In this document: one piece after another, positions 18,681 to 34,696 of the stretch
Layout: each line of letters starts with the position of its first letter
How positions within the stretch are numbered: the stretch's first letter is position 1
DNA from: Rhabditoides inermis
Taxonomy: Eukaryota; Nematoda; Chromadorea; Rhabditida; Rhabditidae
Length of the DNA stretch: 64,000 nucleotides
Assembly (NCBI GenBank): GCA_963966185.1
Contig: CAWZYM010000398.1
Location: 1 to 64,000 of the forward strand
Direction of reading: 5' to 3'
Position numbers and translations under genes: made by a program
The notes under the pieces: generated by a model
What the model saw: the letters and a program-made list of their open reading frames with translations, nothing else
The model's database searches: none
Told to the model about the DNA's origin: nothing

Positions 18681-21452
18681 ATGGCTGAGAAATTTCGCTC
18701 GATTCTCGGCGCGGACTTGTCGGATCAGCACAACACCGACTTCCACATCGCGCGCTGGCTCAAAGCCAACAATGGGGTGTGTCACTATAGCCGACTACGC
18801 TCTACCACAAGTTCTTTCCATAGCGTTATGATCTATTCTCGCCCACTCTTTTTTTTGTACTGAGAAATGCAAATGGTTTTGAGGTGTTACATTTTACATA
18901 CATATTTATGTGTGGGAACGAACATTTATACGAAGAAATTGTCTGGGAACGAACATGGTATTTCGTATCTAATTATGTGTGTTACCTGTGCTCTGAGCTA
19001 CCAAGTGTGTTGTCTTTGATCAAGTTAATGTGTTTTACGTGTTCTTTTCATTCAGGACGCTGTGCGGGCAGCAGACAAATACCGCGACTACCTCAGAATA
19101 AGAGAGACACTCGGAATCGACACCCATGAAGGAGCCAGCAAGTGAGCTACAATCAAACCTTGATAGACACTACACAATGTGACAGATGCTAATTACACAA
19201 CCTTCTCAGAACTCATACGCGCGCACATAATGACACACTGCTTGACTGGCCAAGTGGAAAGAGGCGCGTTCTCACTTTCCATACTTCGAACCGCATTCGA
19301 GTGCATTCGCAGAGAAATCGTCTCGGAACTGTGCACGCTTGCATCACCCGCCATCCAGTTTCACAACACTCAGCACACAGCCATGACAATTGCAACTAGG
19401 ATTAGGCGCAATACCCCTCAATTGCAACCTTCTCTGTACAGATTAGTCAGGCGCGGAGAAGTTGCAGATGACATGGAAGACACTGCAGGTTCTACGCGGC
19501 GTCGTGCGATTCGGGGTGTGCGCGTTTCCTGCGGCAGTCGAAGCTGTCGGCCGAGTGGGTCAACGAGCGCGACAACGGCATGGTGTTCGTGGAGATGAGC
19601 ATAGAGGACCCCAAGAAGGTACGACAGTGTCTAGAAGAAGTAACCAACTCACCCTCCTCACTTCCAGTTCATGAAGGCGGTTCGTGTGGGTGACTATCTG
19701 CGCACCTTCTTCGGCTACTGCGAGTACTTCCAGAATATGGTGGGGCAACGTTGATATGATATCATGGTTCATGAAAATGACATTGGTATGATATCATTGA
19801 TAATGACATCACACTCTTCAATCCACGCCGTCTAGGTTCTGGAGCGCGAGAAGACGACCGGGCGGCCCTCGCACGGCGTGTGCCTATTCGACATGAAGAG
19901 TGGGTGGTTACTGGTTTATGTCGTTTTAAAGTGATTAGCATTATAGAATAGTGGATGTTTTTTTTCAGGCGCCAGCATCACTCCTTACATGTCACTCAAC
20001 AGCGCCATCAACGTTCTCATGCAGGTATGTAGTCTCCTTTCGGTTTGCTTGTTGTTTTTGAATAGTATACCAATCTGAAAAGACAACACTCGCGTTTTCC
20101 GCCGGAGAATAGCGAATGAGTCGTGTCTACATCAGGCAAACAGAGAAGTGATCCACTCGCGTTCTGTGTATTGGCTGCAAACACACACTCGCGTATGTAT
20201 GGGGAAAGTTCAGGCGTCGCCATTACACGCTAAAGTGCAGCGGAGATGAAACATAGATGAAGTATGCGTCTGGTGCTCAATGAATAATCGAAATGATTAG
20301 AGTGTCATCAGTATGAGAGAGTGTTTCAAGGACACAAAACAAAAAGAACACGAACTGTCACTTACAAATGAGTTTAAAAGAACTACATGAAAGTGCGGTT
20401 GACAGGCTCGCGTGAATATCTGGCTGGACTACTACAGCGAGCTGCTCAGCAAGGTCATCATCGTCAACCCGCCCACCATTCTCGCCCTCATATGGAAGGT
20501 ACTGTAAAATATTTTGTGCCAGTATTGTGATACATGATTTGTGTACATATGAAGTGTCTTTTTTTAGGTTTTCATATTAGAAGAATGTCAGTTTTTCACT
20601 CGAAACGTTCAAACCCTTCAAAACCAAATTTTCAGGTGGCTTCTCTGGTTCTGCCAGCAAACGTGCACGACCGATTCTTCTTCGCCTCAAAATACCCCGC
20701 CGATCTCACTCCCCACATCAGGTAGTCTACCTAGTGTTTTCCATCTTGCATTGATATATAAATATATTTTCAGTCTTGCCGCGCTTCCTCCAGCGTTCGA
20801 GGGCACTCACATTCTATCCGCGCACGAGCTCTCCAACGGCTGTCGGCCCAACGGAAAGATCACCGATGACGACTGCATTGTGAGTCTTTCATTGATGAAC
20901 TTTATGTTACATTAATAACATGTAACGTTACATGTAACATTATCTCTTATTGCAGGTCGAGGGCGCAGTTTGGCAGCAGAACTCGATCGAGCCAGTGTTC
21001 GAGACTATAAATATCAAGCCGGGAGAACACATCGAGAGACAGTTCGACAATGCCGACAAGGCCAAGAGGTTCATCTACGATTTCCACACCAACGGAGAGC
21101 TGCAAGTGTGGTTCGAGCAGGGTGCGTTTTGACCTTTGACGTTGGTGTTTTTTTTAACATCTCGTGTAAAAATGTACAACATGCCAAAACAATTACAATA
21201 AAACAAATATCAATGGGGAGCCACCGGCAATGAGCGGAAGGAAAAAGCGCACAGACCATTGAATGCAGTGAATTGACTGTCTCTCTTTCAGGCTCCCGCG
21301 ATCTCATTCCGCGCTTCAAGTACGCGTGTCCGAAGCTGAACGAGGAGGGCGAGTGTGGGCTGGCGGCGGCGGACGAGCCGGTCCGACTCATCGCCGTCAA
21401 TCACGCCAGATACTTCTCCGCCAAGCTCAAGTTCGCCACCGCGTTCTGCTAA
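18681..21452 (+). CDS. SEC14-like lipid-binding protein (CRAL-TRIO + GOLD domains)
   Basis: Eleven exons join in frame to 371 residues: 18681-18776, 19056-19141, 19489-19618, 19668-19739, 19836-19899, 19969-20024, 20406-20498, 20636-20721, 20774-20879, 20956-21121, 21292-21452. The N-terminal helical region ([22 protein letters not shown]) is the CRAL-TRIO N domain. Residues about 90-245 form the lipid-binding SEC14 domain ([15 protein letters not shown], then YPADLTPHI near its end). The C-terminal 120 residues look like a GOLD beta-strand domain, with Cys near the end (FATAFC). Length and domain order fit the C. elegans ctg-1/ctg-2 group. Proteins of this kind bind phospholipids or other small lipids and act at membranes. 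Start chosen at ATG directly after TTTTAG. An AATAAA signal lies near 21509. Confidence 0.85.
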
Positions 21453-21507
21453 GCAGACGTGCGTCTCCTAACTTATTACACTGTACATATCCCGTTCATT
21501 GCCATAG

Positions 21508-21514
21508 AATAAAG
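21508..21514 (+). terminator. Polyadenylation signal of the CRAL-TRIO/GOLD gene
   Basis: GAATAAAG about 60 nt after the stop codon at 21450-21452. Confidence 0.6.
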
Positions 21515-21859
21515 TGTTACACATCAGGGCTAACAATATCTCGCCCACTCAGTGTGATTCGCCTATTATGTCGACTTTCTCGGCTGCCTATGAAATATAA
21601 ATCACTGAATCATTGCCGGTGTGACACTGGCGTTTTCGACCGATTCTCCCTTTTCACCTATGATCTGTCAACGACCAGTGAAACACTTGGCTCTCGACTA
21701 CTCTCTCCGCTTTGCCTGAGTCACTGTTTCGTGCGAGGATTGCGAGTGCGCACGTGATTTGCATAATCAACTTACACAACCAGTCGTGCGCAGTTGCTCC
21801 CGAGTCGAGTTCGAATTCGCTGGCGCAATTGATAGATAGCCTGTGACAGTGCGAGCACG

Positions 21860-24806
21860 ATGGATGGCGGACAGAGCATGCGCGGCTCCAACCTCCGAAA
21901 CACCATACACAACTTCTTCCACCATCGACAAGTTTGTTTTCCTTTTACCGTCGGTAGTATACATTTTTCAAATGTTCAGGTCAATGTGCTGGTCACGACT
22001 TTCTTCATTTTCATCTCGATTTACATGTTGCTCATTTCTATGATAGGTGTGTTATCTTTTAGAAAATGTGTTTGCGCGAACCCTAGAATGGTTGGAAGGC
22101 ATCTATGCTGGCCACTACACCGCATACGCTTGAAAAAGCGGACGACTCTTTCTATGCGATTCTGTGAAAACAGGATATCCGCGAGGTCGCGCAAATGCAA
22201 GATCATGTCTGATTGGGAAACACTGCGCAACAAGCGTCTGTGGTGTAATGGTCAGCATGGATGCCTTCCAAGCATTCGACGGGGGTTCGATTCCCCCCAG
22301 ACGCATACATTTTTGCGAATTTCCCTTTCAGGCCAAAATGTGTTGCATCCCTATTCCGAGTGGGACAACTCGACACTCGGATCAGAGCCGCAAAGAGAAT
22401 TCGTCAACACTACAATGTAACATATTATTCTTTCAATATATTTCACACATCCGTTCAGGTCGCTGTTCTTCCTTACCCTTCTGGGTTTGTTTGTGGGCAA
22501 GCTGTTCAGCTATATCATGGTGCCGCCATTGTTCGGTGAGTGTGTTCCTTCTCCTCCGATGAATGCCGTCGATTTCTAGGCGCCCTCCTCGTGGGTATCG
22601 CTCTCCGCAACATTCCTTTCTTGAGTGACATCATCTACGTGAACGCCTACTGGGACTTTTGCGTGCGCCGATTCGCATTCATCGCTATTCTTGTCAGGTA
22701 TCGGCACACTACGAATACGTGAGAAAATATGTTGTCAACGTGAGATTTCAGGTGCGGCATCGGTCTCAACCTCGACACGCTGAAGAGGAACCCGGTGGGT
22801 AGTGAGTAGTGATCAAACGTTATTCCGAACTTCAGGTCGTGCCGGTTTTTGTCGGATTCCTGTCTCCGATCTGCGAGGTGATCGCCGTGTGCCTAGCAGG
22901 TATAGATTCGTTGGAAAAAAATTCAGCCATGTTACCTCTAACTGCAGCCCACCTGATCTTCGGCGTGTCTCTCGTCATGTCGATCATCTTCGGCCTTCTG
23001 CTGGCTGCCAACAGCCCCGCGGTGACCGTGCCCACTATGCTCGACATGCAGGTGGGAACAAGATAGTTGTCTATCATAGACATTCACGTGAATCATTCAA
23101 CAAGTATTCAGAACGAGGGTCTGGGCACGGAGCGCGGCGTCCCCACGCTGGTGCTTGCTGCGGCCTCCCTCGACAACCTCCTCTGCATTACCGCCATCTC
23201 CGTCGCCTACACCCTCACTTTCTCCACTGGTTGGAATTCCCAAAAAAACTCGGAGATCAATGTTTCCTGTTTCCAGACGCGATCTCCTCCACAATCATCC
23301 TGACGATCGGCGAGCTGGCTATCGCGATCCTCGGCGGCTTCGTCGCCGGCTGGCTGCTCGGACACTTCCCGCGCAGCAGTGGGCTCATTTGTGATTTGAT
23401 TAAGCCTTCATGTTACTTACGTGTACACTGCATTGCAGCCGACCCGCACACGCACCTCGCGCGCACCATCCTCGTCTCGGCCGCCTCGTGCGCCATCGTA
23501 TTCGGCACCACCGCCATCAAGTCAGTGGCGTTGGGAAAATGAATAAATATGATGTATGTCAGGTGCGACTTTGCCGGAGTGATAGCCGTGCTGATCATGT
23601 GCATCGTCGCCGCGGCGCGCTGGAAGAACGACAACGCCAAGAAGGTGTGGATGTGAGCATAATAACAATAATGGTTTATCCATAGGTGCAGACATAACCC
23701 AAAACATAAAATACAAACTTGGTCCTGATAGTTGCTTACGTTGTCTTGCAGGTGACTGTGGAGCAGAGCTCGCTGGCCGCCATCTGGAACCTGCTCCTCC
23801 AACCGCTCATGTTCACACTTATCGGACTCAAGTTCGACTTCAGCAAGGTTCAGTTAGTGAATCAAGTAGTGTGTAGTCATTGCGTTCAGATGACGTGGTA
23901 CTCTGTTCTCGTGGGTCTGGCCTGTCTGGCTATCGGTGTCGCCGTGCGCATTGTCTCCATCTACATCCTCACCACCGGACAGAGGCTGCGCTTCCGCGAG
24001 AAGACCGTCCTCGCTATGGCATTCATTCCCAAGGCCACTGTCCAGGTGAGTCACGCCTCGCGTAGTGTGTTGTGTGAGGTGTATCGATGTATTCCCACAT
24101 ATGTAATCCTACAGGCCGCCCTCGCGCCCACTCTGGTCACGCTCGCCGCCTCTTCCGCCTACGTCTCCGAGTCGTGGCTGATCCTGAACTCGTGCGTGGT
24201 CGCCATCCTCGTCACGGCGCCCATCGGCCAGTTCCTCCTCCAACTCTGCGCCCCTCATCTCCTGTCCAGGGAATTTGTACAGTCGGTGAGCAGTCACTTG
24301 CCTTTTTGATCGCATTCTTGCTTTCTTATCGCCTAACTATTCGGTTATCGAGTAGCTTGATGCGCCGCATCAAATTTACGACTAGTTTATTACCTGACAG
24401 TTGTCTATCGCGTTTTGCGATCCTGCAGAAAAGGAAAACGGGAGAAAAGTGCTGGAGTGTTTGCGCGGGTAATCCACGTTTGAACAAAGACGGAAAAAAA
24501 TGCGGCGATAAGTGGATTAGTATAATGGTGGCTCACGCGGCGCGGCGGCTTATGCCGATAGTGCGTGTGTGGCGTGCACTCGATTTCTGGTCGTGTTACG
24601 TGAAACAAATCAATAAGCCCTTTGAAATGCGGAACTAGAGATGACGTGTGGTGTTGCAGGTGCAGATCGCTCCGATGGAAGAGCGTGCCTCCTACATGGA
24701 GACGCCAAGGATCGACGAGATCGACAACGTCGTCTCGTTCAAGCAGTTCAAGACGCTGCAACAGTATCGCGTCGAGAACGGGCACCTCGATAGCTACAAG
24801 TTCTAG
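21860..24806 (+). CDS. Sodium/proton antiporter, SLC9B (NHA, CPA2) family
   Basis: Sixteen exons join in frame to 527 residues: 21860-21931, 21980-22046, 22332-22416, 22459-22535, 22580-22697, 22752-22794, 22836-22899, 22948-23051, 23112-23229, 23277-23378, 23439-23520, 23563-23644, 23752-23847, 23890-24045, 24115-24285, 24660-24806. About 12 hydrophobic segments are present. Signatures are RCGIGLNLDTLKR, the broken-helix segment ANSPAVTVPTML, and GTERGVPTLVLAAASLDN. In the SLC9B family the last segment carries Asp-Asp, which binds and moves the ion; here it reads Asp231-Asn232. The protein would exchange Na+ or Li+ for H+ at the plasma or organelle membrane, if it still transports. A tRNA gene lies in intron 2. 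It is convergent with the peptide transporter, whose stop is 291 nt away. Confidence 0.85.
22074..22130 (-). pseudogene. Truncated tRNA-Gly relic
   Basis: On the minus strand, GCGTATGCGGTGTAGTGGCC and the following CTTCCAA anticodon loop match the intact tRNA-Gly at 22234 through the acceptor, D and anticodon arms. The T arm is shortened and no 3' acceptor strand pairs with the 5' end. It lies about 100 bp from the intact gene in opposite orientation, in the same intron. Confidence 0.55.
22234..22305 (+). tRNA. tRNA-Gly (anticodon UCC)
   Basis: 72 nt. The acceptor stem GCGTCTG pairs with CAGACGC, with discriminator A. The D arm contains TGGTGTAATGGTCAGCA, a good A box. The anticodon loop CTTCCAA gives anticodon TCC, reading GGA. 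The T arm GGGGGTTCGATTCCCCC is a canonical B box. No intron. It sits in intron 2 of the antiporter gene on the same strand. Confidence 0.95.
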
Positions 24807-25006
24807 GAACCTTATTGATTACCTTTATGCCTACCCCTATGTCTGTACGTACCGGCATAGCTAGTCATTCATTCATCCCCTCCCCCCTCCCTACTTCGAT
24901 CAAGTCTGATCCTGCTCAGACCATCAATGTGCCTGCTGCTCTTTTCTCTCCGCACATGTCATATATCACACATATGAGTTACACATAGTTTTTTTTTGAT
25001 AAAGTG

Positions 25007-25012
25007 TTTATT
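25007..25012 (-). terminator. Polyadenylation signal of the peptide transporter
   Basis: TTTATT on the plus strand, which is AATAAA on the minus strand, about 86 nt beyond the stop. The intergenic space between the two convergent genes is only 291 nt. Confidence 0.6.
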
Positions 25013-25097
25013 GAGTGATGCACACTTATTAGCATAGCAAAGAGTATCTAGGCGGGCCTATGTACAGCGGGGGGGGGCTTGAATTGGAACACACTGC

Positions 25098-28000
25098 CTA
25101 TAACCTCTCGATGACAAACTCGTCCGTGAACGGCACGTTGTCGTAGCCCTTCAGCTCGTGCTTCTCGAACGCCTTGTCGTCGTCGTCGTCCTCCCAGTCC
25201 TCGTCGGCCGGTTCCTCCTCCTCGTCGGACGTGAAGTAGTTGTACTCGTAATAGAAGATCGACATCAGCGCGAAAATCACGATAACACCAGTCATTGCGC
25301 CTGCAACTCATCGTGATGTTATGGAAGCTGGAAAACGAGCTGTTCAACGCACCGGCATAGGCAAAGAACTCGGTGGCCATGTTATCGAAAAGGTTCGCGG
25401 CGGTGATGGCGACGATGATGGAATCGCCGACGGCGGTCGTCAGCAGCCAGATAGCCTGCACCAGCGCCTTCATCGAGGGCGCCGACTGGAAACATGTGCG
25501 TGAAGCTGGCGAGTGATGTGCGCTATACCTGAGAGTAGGCGAACTCGTATCCGGTGATCGAGAAGAGGATCTCGGCGGCGGTGATGACGACGATCTGCGG
25601 CACTTGCCACAGGATGTTCACCTTGTTGTCCATCACCACCTGGTAGATGTGCTTCAGCGCTGTGCCCTGCAACAATGTCATCGTGTGTTATATTACTGTT
25701 TCCGTCATATATAAAATGATTCAGAAAATGAGTTTACATTCTTTCCGTCTCCGGTGAGCGATAGGACGTAGACTCCTCCCTGCAGGTTCACGATCATGTC
25801 CACTCCGGTCGCAGTCACCTGTATGGAGTTCATAGACAAACTAAAGGTGTCGATCGACTCACGTTGACTTGGGTCTTGCTGAGGGTGGAGTGGTCGACGT
25901 CCTTGGCGCGGTTGTGCATGTAGAAGAGCTCCCAGCTGCCAGGCTTCACCGGCTTATACACGTACAGCGTCGCCGTCTGGTTCTTGGCGTTGTTTGAGTA
26001 TTGCACGAGCGACTGAAACACAAAAATTTGAAATGTCAAAGTGTCTGGCTAGCAAACGACGCACGTCAATGTCGTTGGTGTGGTCGTTGTAGTCGGTCTC
26101 CCAGAAGTAGAAGTCGCTCGGCTTGGTGGGGTCGCACGGGTGTTCTTTGCTGGTGCCCTTGGTGTTCTTGCGGCACAGCGCCAAATTGCCCTGGTACTCG
26201 TTGTCGAGCGCCAGCGTGATTCTAAACATTGCGATCAGAATTTAGGAATAATGATACGCGACTCACCCCAGACTGAACTCTCCGGTTCCCTGCGTCGGCT
26301 TGTCCGTCACCGTCTTGCCGACGAACGCGCCCATCTTCGACACGGCCACGTAGTACACGTTCTCGCTGCCGAACGACGAAGTGAAGGTAGCGGGCGCGTT
26401 CTGCAGTGATCGTGTCAGAATACTCTGCTGTGTCCTCTCAACTCAGCAACTCACTCCAAGCTCGGCGGCGCTGCAGTTCGAATAGGCAATGTTCCAGGTG
26501 TAAGAGCCCGAGTTGATGTGGAAGGTCTTTGTGCCTTTGTCCTTGTTGTCGCTCATCGACTAAACGAAATCAAGTTGCTATACACTAGCCCTTTCTAACA
26601 CGAGCAAATTTACTCACGGTGTTGGCGGGCAGGTAGTACACGTTGGTGAGGTCGGCGGCGGGAGTGATGTTCATGGCGCAGTTGGAGAACTGGTTCATGA
26701 ACGACACGTACGCGTGGCCCGAGTCGGGCAGCGTCGGCAGCGTCGTCTGCAACATGCATGTTGGAATTGCTACGATAGAATGCGTTGATGCCCTACTCTT
26801 TTCAGTACTTGCTCTTAACGCATTATTTTCAATAGTTGACTAGCGTTGCGCATTGCTCATGCAGTATCGGATTCATTTCCTCACGTTGACTTGCAGCTGG
26901 ACGAATCCGGTGATGAGGAAGGAAAGCGAGGCGAGAAGACCTCCGGCAATCATCTTACGAAGCGGACTGTAACATTATCACCGTGATCCATTCTTTACTT
27001 GTTTATATGTTGTTTTTTTTGCACGAGAGTACTGCTGAACACAAGATCCAGTCAGTCCATTGATGCAAAACTTATAGTGACATTAGGCAACAAATCCATC
27101 ACACCTAATAATCACAATAGACTTACGTGAGCTCGAAGCACTTGGAGAAGATGGGGTAGATGATGACTTGGAAGAGCGGAATGAAGGCGAGGATGAGGAC
27201 GGCGTTGAGCGTCTGCACCTGATCGGGCAGGAAGAGCACGTCGCCCCACAGACGACAGTCCATCTGGATACCTGCAAACAGAAATAGTTCACAAGTTCGA
27301 GTGGAGAGTGTGCGCACCCTGGATGAGCCACACGGATCCCTGCTGATCGTAGAGCGCCCAGAACATAGGCACCGGCAGGAACATGATGAGAAGGCGCAGC
27401 AGCGACTTGACATCGTCGATGAAGCGCTTCTGAAAACACATCGATCCCTTCACAAGCATCACGTCATTCTGCTGGAACTTCATAATGAGATTAGGCGTTT
27501 TGCTTTCTATTGGCACCATTTTCGCGGAGTTTGAGTGAAACTTGATCCGCTTACTGTCAATGTCTGGCTGTAAATATGTCGTTTTTCTGCTTGCTTTATA
27601 AAAATGGAGTCATGGTGATAAGAAAAAGAAGGGAAAGGCACAGACGGCTGAATCGCGTCGAGATAACGGGAGGGCGCAGTGGTGGGAAGGAGCACTTGCA
27701 CATAATGCAATTGCAGATCGCCCCATTCCGCATAATCCCATTGGGTTGGCGATAAAAAGTACTGATTCAACATCACTGTGCCCGAAGAATGTAATGGGTC
27801 CAGTCTCAAAGTGTCAAACCTTGGCGCACGCGTCCCTCCTCCTCTTCTCCTTCTTGAGCGCCATACACTTGGGCTCGTTCTCGCACTTGTGATCGTCGAG
27901 CGCGTGCTCCAGCCAGTGGTCACGGGACACGTTGCCCGAGATCTTCTGGCCAACCGCGTGCTGAAACGGATCAGATGTATACATTTATGGGAATCTATAC

Positions 28001-29753
28001 GATACCTTCATGAGGAAGAACACCTCGGCGAAGATGTTTCCCTTGGGAGGCGGGCGCTTGTACCAGAACGATCCGGCGACGAACAGCACGGTGGCGACGA
28101 TCATGAGCACGGCGGGGATTCCGAACGACAGAGGGTAGCACGAGTCCTGGCCGAGACACGGAGCGGCTGCAACACTCGGATGACAAAAGAATGCCCCAGC
28201 CACACTCACATCGGAAGAGCGGCGAGATGAAGGTGGAGATCATGGATCCGGCATTGATGGAGAAGTAGAACATGGAGAAGAAGAGCGAGAGCATGCGCTC
28301 TTGTCCCTGGTCGAACTGGTCGCCGCCGAACGCCGACACGCACGGCTTGATGCCTCCCGTGCCGACTCCGATGATGAACAGACCCGCCATGTCCATCCAC
28401 CTGCACACAACAATGTCAATTTGTGATTTGGTAAATTATTATGATCTTGAAGTGAACTCACGGATGGACGGGCGAGGCGAAGTTGTACACGGACGCGACG
28501 GCGAGAACCACTTGACCGATAGCATATAGAATCGAAACAATCGTGATGGTCCTGAACACGTGATCTATGTACTGTCTTCCTTTTGAACAGGTTGATCTCA
28601 CCAGAACTTTCCGATGTATCCGTCGGCGACGATGGATCCTCCAAGCGGAGTGAGGTAGCAGAGCACGGTGAAGCCGTTGAAGAAGATGGTCGACGTGTCA
28701 TCCGAGAACTTGAGCACGTTCAGCAGGTACAGAATCAGCACAGCTGCAACAGTAAACTTGCTCACGTACTCTTTTTGTGTGAAATTTGTAGCTTCCTTAT
28801 CGGCAAAGTCATTCTGTTGCATCATGTTCCCACATTCTGATCGCAAAACTTGAAGGAGACATTCTGTTGCAACTTTAAGAAGCCTCAAAATCACCTTCCC
28901 CCTTCTTATCTACCTCGCTGATCCAGACTATCCGATCAGCACACTCACTAGAAATAGGGACGCCTGCTATCGTGCTAGCTTTTTCTTCCGGGGGTCGCTC
29001 ATCTAGCGAGGAGCGCGGCTAATCTGGTTAACACGTGTCTCTCTAGGCGCTGAGCCGGCAATACGAGACCATCCAGAGAGGGCCCTTTCTAGGCACGCCA
29101 ATCAGACAGCCCCGGACAGAGTGAGAGGAGAAGAGAGAAAGGGGGAATGAGGGAATCGTAGAGCGCCATTACAACACATTAAATGTGTGTTTTCACTCCC
29201 AGCAAGAAACGGTCCCCCATCGAATTACACTGTACTATTTCGGTAATTGCGATGCTGATGCGGCGCATTTTTTGTGCGTATGTCTCCCCCTGCTACTGCG
29301 TTGGCGGAGAGTTGATAGCGCGCGATAAACGAGAGGGTTGCAATCAGTAGCCCACAGCTCAATGAGATTACGACACGGACAGGCAACCTTACGGTGTGTA
29401 CAGTGAAGCCGTAGTATAACGTGAAAACAAAACAAAAAAGCAATTCGCTAAAAAAGAAGCTCACTTCGCATTCCATAGTAGGAGAAACGCTCGCAGAACT
29501 CGTTGGAGACAATACAGAGCGTCGTTTTCGGCCATGCCTGAAGAGATGAATGCATGTGGCTTCGGGAGTGTTGTTTGTCAGCGACGGTATACCTTGAGCA
29601 TCTCGGGCCATGTGGTCAGCTCGCGGACCTTCTCCTTCGGTACATTGACCGAGAAGTCACTCCCTGAAAAACGTGAACGCTAGGCGTGAAGCATGGGGGT
29701 GTGGGGTGCGTACCTTGCGTGGACTTGCGTCCATCGGAGTGGGTGGCGACCAT
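25098..29753 (-). CDS. Proton-coupled oligopeptide transporter (POT/SLC15 family, PEPT-like)
   Basis: Twenty exons read on the minus strand give 825 residues. In plus coordinates: 29714-29753, 29593-29663, 29465-29537, 28602-28743, 28462-28551, 28210-28400, 28006-28166, 27820-27960, 27318-27429, 27127-27271, 26885-26966, 26618-26746, 26455-26559, 26267-26400, 26065-26221, 25863-26012, 25738-25818, 25529-25666, 25353-25485, 25098-25300. Family motifs are NEFCERFSYYGMR (the ExxERF proton motif), GTGGIKPCVSAFGGDQF and FWALYDQQGS. A large Cys- and Asn-rich extracellular loop of about 300 residues lies between TM9 and TM10, as in animal PEPTs. The acidic tail ends GYDNVPFTDEFVIERL. Size matches C. 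elegans PEPT-1 (835 aa from memory), but I cannot tell pept-1 from pept-2. It takes up di- and tripeptides with protons at the gut apical membrane. Asn84 replaces the expected His57 of mammalian PEPT1. Confidence 0.9.
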
Positions 29754-30736
29754 AGCGCGGCTCGGCGGCTCTTCCAAATGGCGCCTCTTATCTCACCGAG
29801 ATGTGGGATGCTGCTGAAAACGCGGCGCGGCGTGGGCCCGGTGAGACAATGATTACGACTCGTGTAATCGTGGGATCAAGCCGCGGCGAGAGAGCGTGCC
29901 GCCGCGAGAGACCCGCCAATTAGGCTCGTATATCACTCGCGCACACTGATAAGCGCTCGAGGATTGATCGCCGCGGACGGTTCAGAAAATGACGCCGCTA
30001 CGGTTCGGGTACGGCACACTAAGTATCTACTGTATCGGACAGCAGCTGACCATACGTCACACGTACCTCGACCTTTCCAATTTTGGCAGTCGCGCGATGC
30101 CGCTCAAATTTGCGATAGGCAAATCCGATCAGACGCTTTTTTGTGGGCGATAGCCATTTCACTCTCCGTTTCGATAACATTGGAATGTGCATCTGTGTGG
30201 TGACACACCCGGTGCGAATACTCGTGATCGTTGGGTGAGGGTGTGCCTCCTTCACTCACAACTCGGCACGCCATCCGTCTCCCATGGTCCATGAATTATG
30301 CCATCGCCGAAATCGCGTGGTAGTGACACAGCGACACCTGGTTTTAAAAAAAACTTTATCTTCGGTCCCATATGTGCTTCATGTTGTCTGATGCGAGGAG
30401 AGGGATTATGCGTTTCGCTGAGCGGCGCCAGCGGACGCGGCAAAAAGCGGTTATCAGCTGGGGCTATCACCAGTCGCACTGGTGCTATCACCAGTCGCGT
30501 GGCCGTCGTCGTCGTCCTTGTCCGTCTCGTCGAGCATCGGGGGCGTGTCGCCGCTCCTCTCTCAGTCCTAGCCACGCCCCCCAGCCTCCAATCCTCTAGG
30601 CCTCGACCGAGCGCCTGCGTGATTTCGAGTGTGTCTCTTGCTGCGCCGCCTTTTATTCCCACCCCTCCGGGGCAACTCTCACTCTCTCACTCACCCTTTC
30701 TTCATCCTCCAACACTTTTTTGAGGGGGGATTCGCG
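29754..30736. promoter_or_regulatory. Shared divergent promoter region (peptide transporter / Rab gene)
   Basis: 983 nt between two divergently read start codons. No TATA box stands out; GC-rich patches are present at 29760-29930 and 30420-30560. Both promoters must lie here or in the long first intron of the Rab gene. Confidence 0.45.
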
Positions 30737-34429
<3,693 letters not shown>

Positions 34430-34690
34430 TCCCCTCACCCCACACCACACACTGCGTGCATTCCCTTATCCGTGTCAAATCGATTCCGTTCTCCACATCG
34501 TGTAGCCAAAACCACCTGTCCTACTCTCGCCCAATATACATAACCAGCATAACTATTCCACGTTCGGGTTGCGTTGCAAGCAGACATGTATGTATACCGC
34601 TAGGGAGAGACGCTTGCATATATATTTCATGTACACACAAACACCGTATTCGATTCCAGTGTCAACGACTGCTGTGACTGATCTCTCGCA

Positions 34691-34696
34691 AATAAA
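34691..34696 (+). terminator. Polyadenylation signal of the Rab gene
   Basis: AATAAA 262 nt after the stop codon. Confidence 0.5.

Noticed and set aside
28598..28894. Minus-strand frame extending the transporter exon upstream
   Set aside because: A GTTGCAG acceptor and the family alignment (YYGMR-TVLILY) place the exon start at 28743; the rest is intron.
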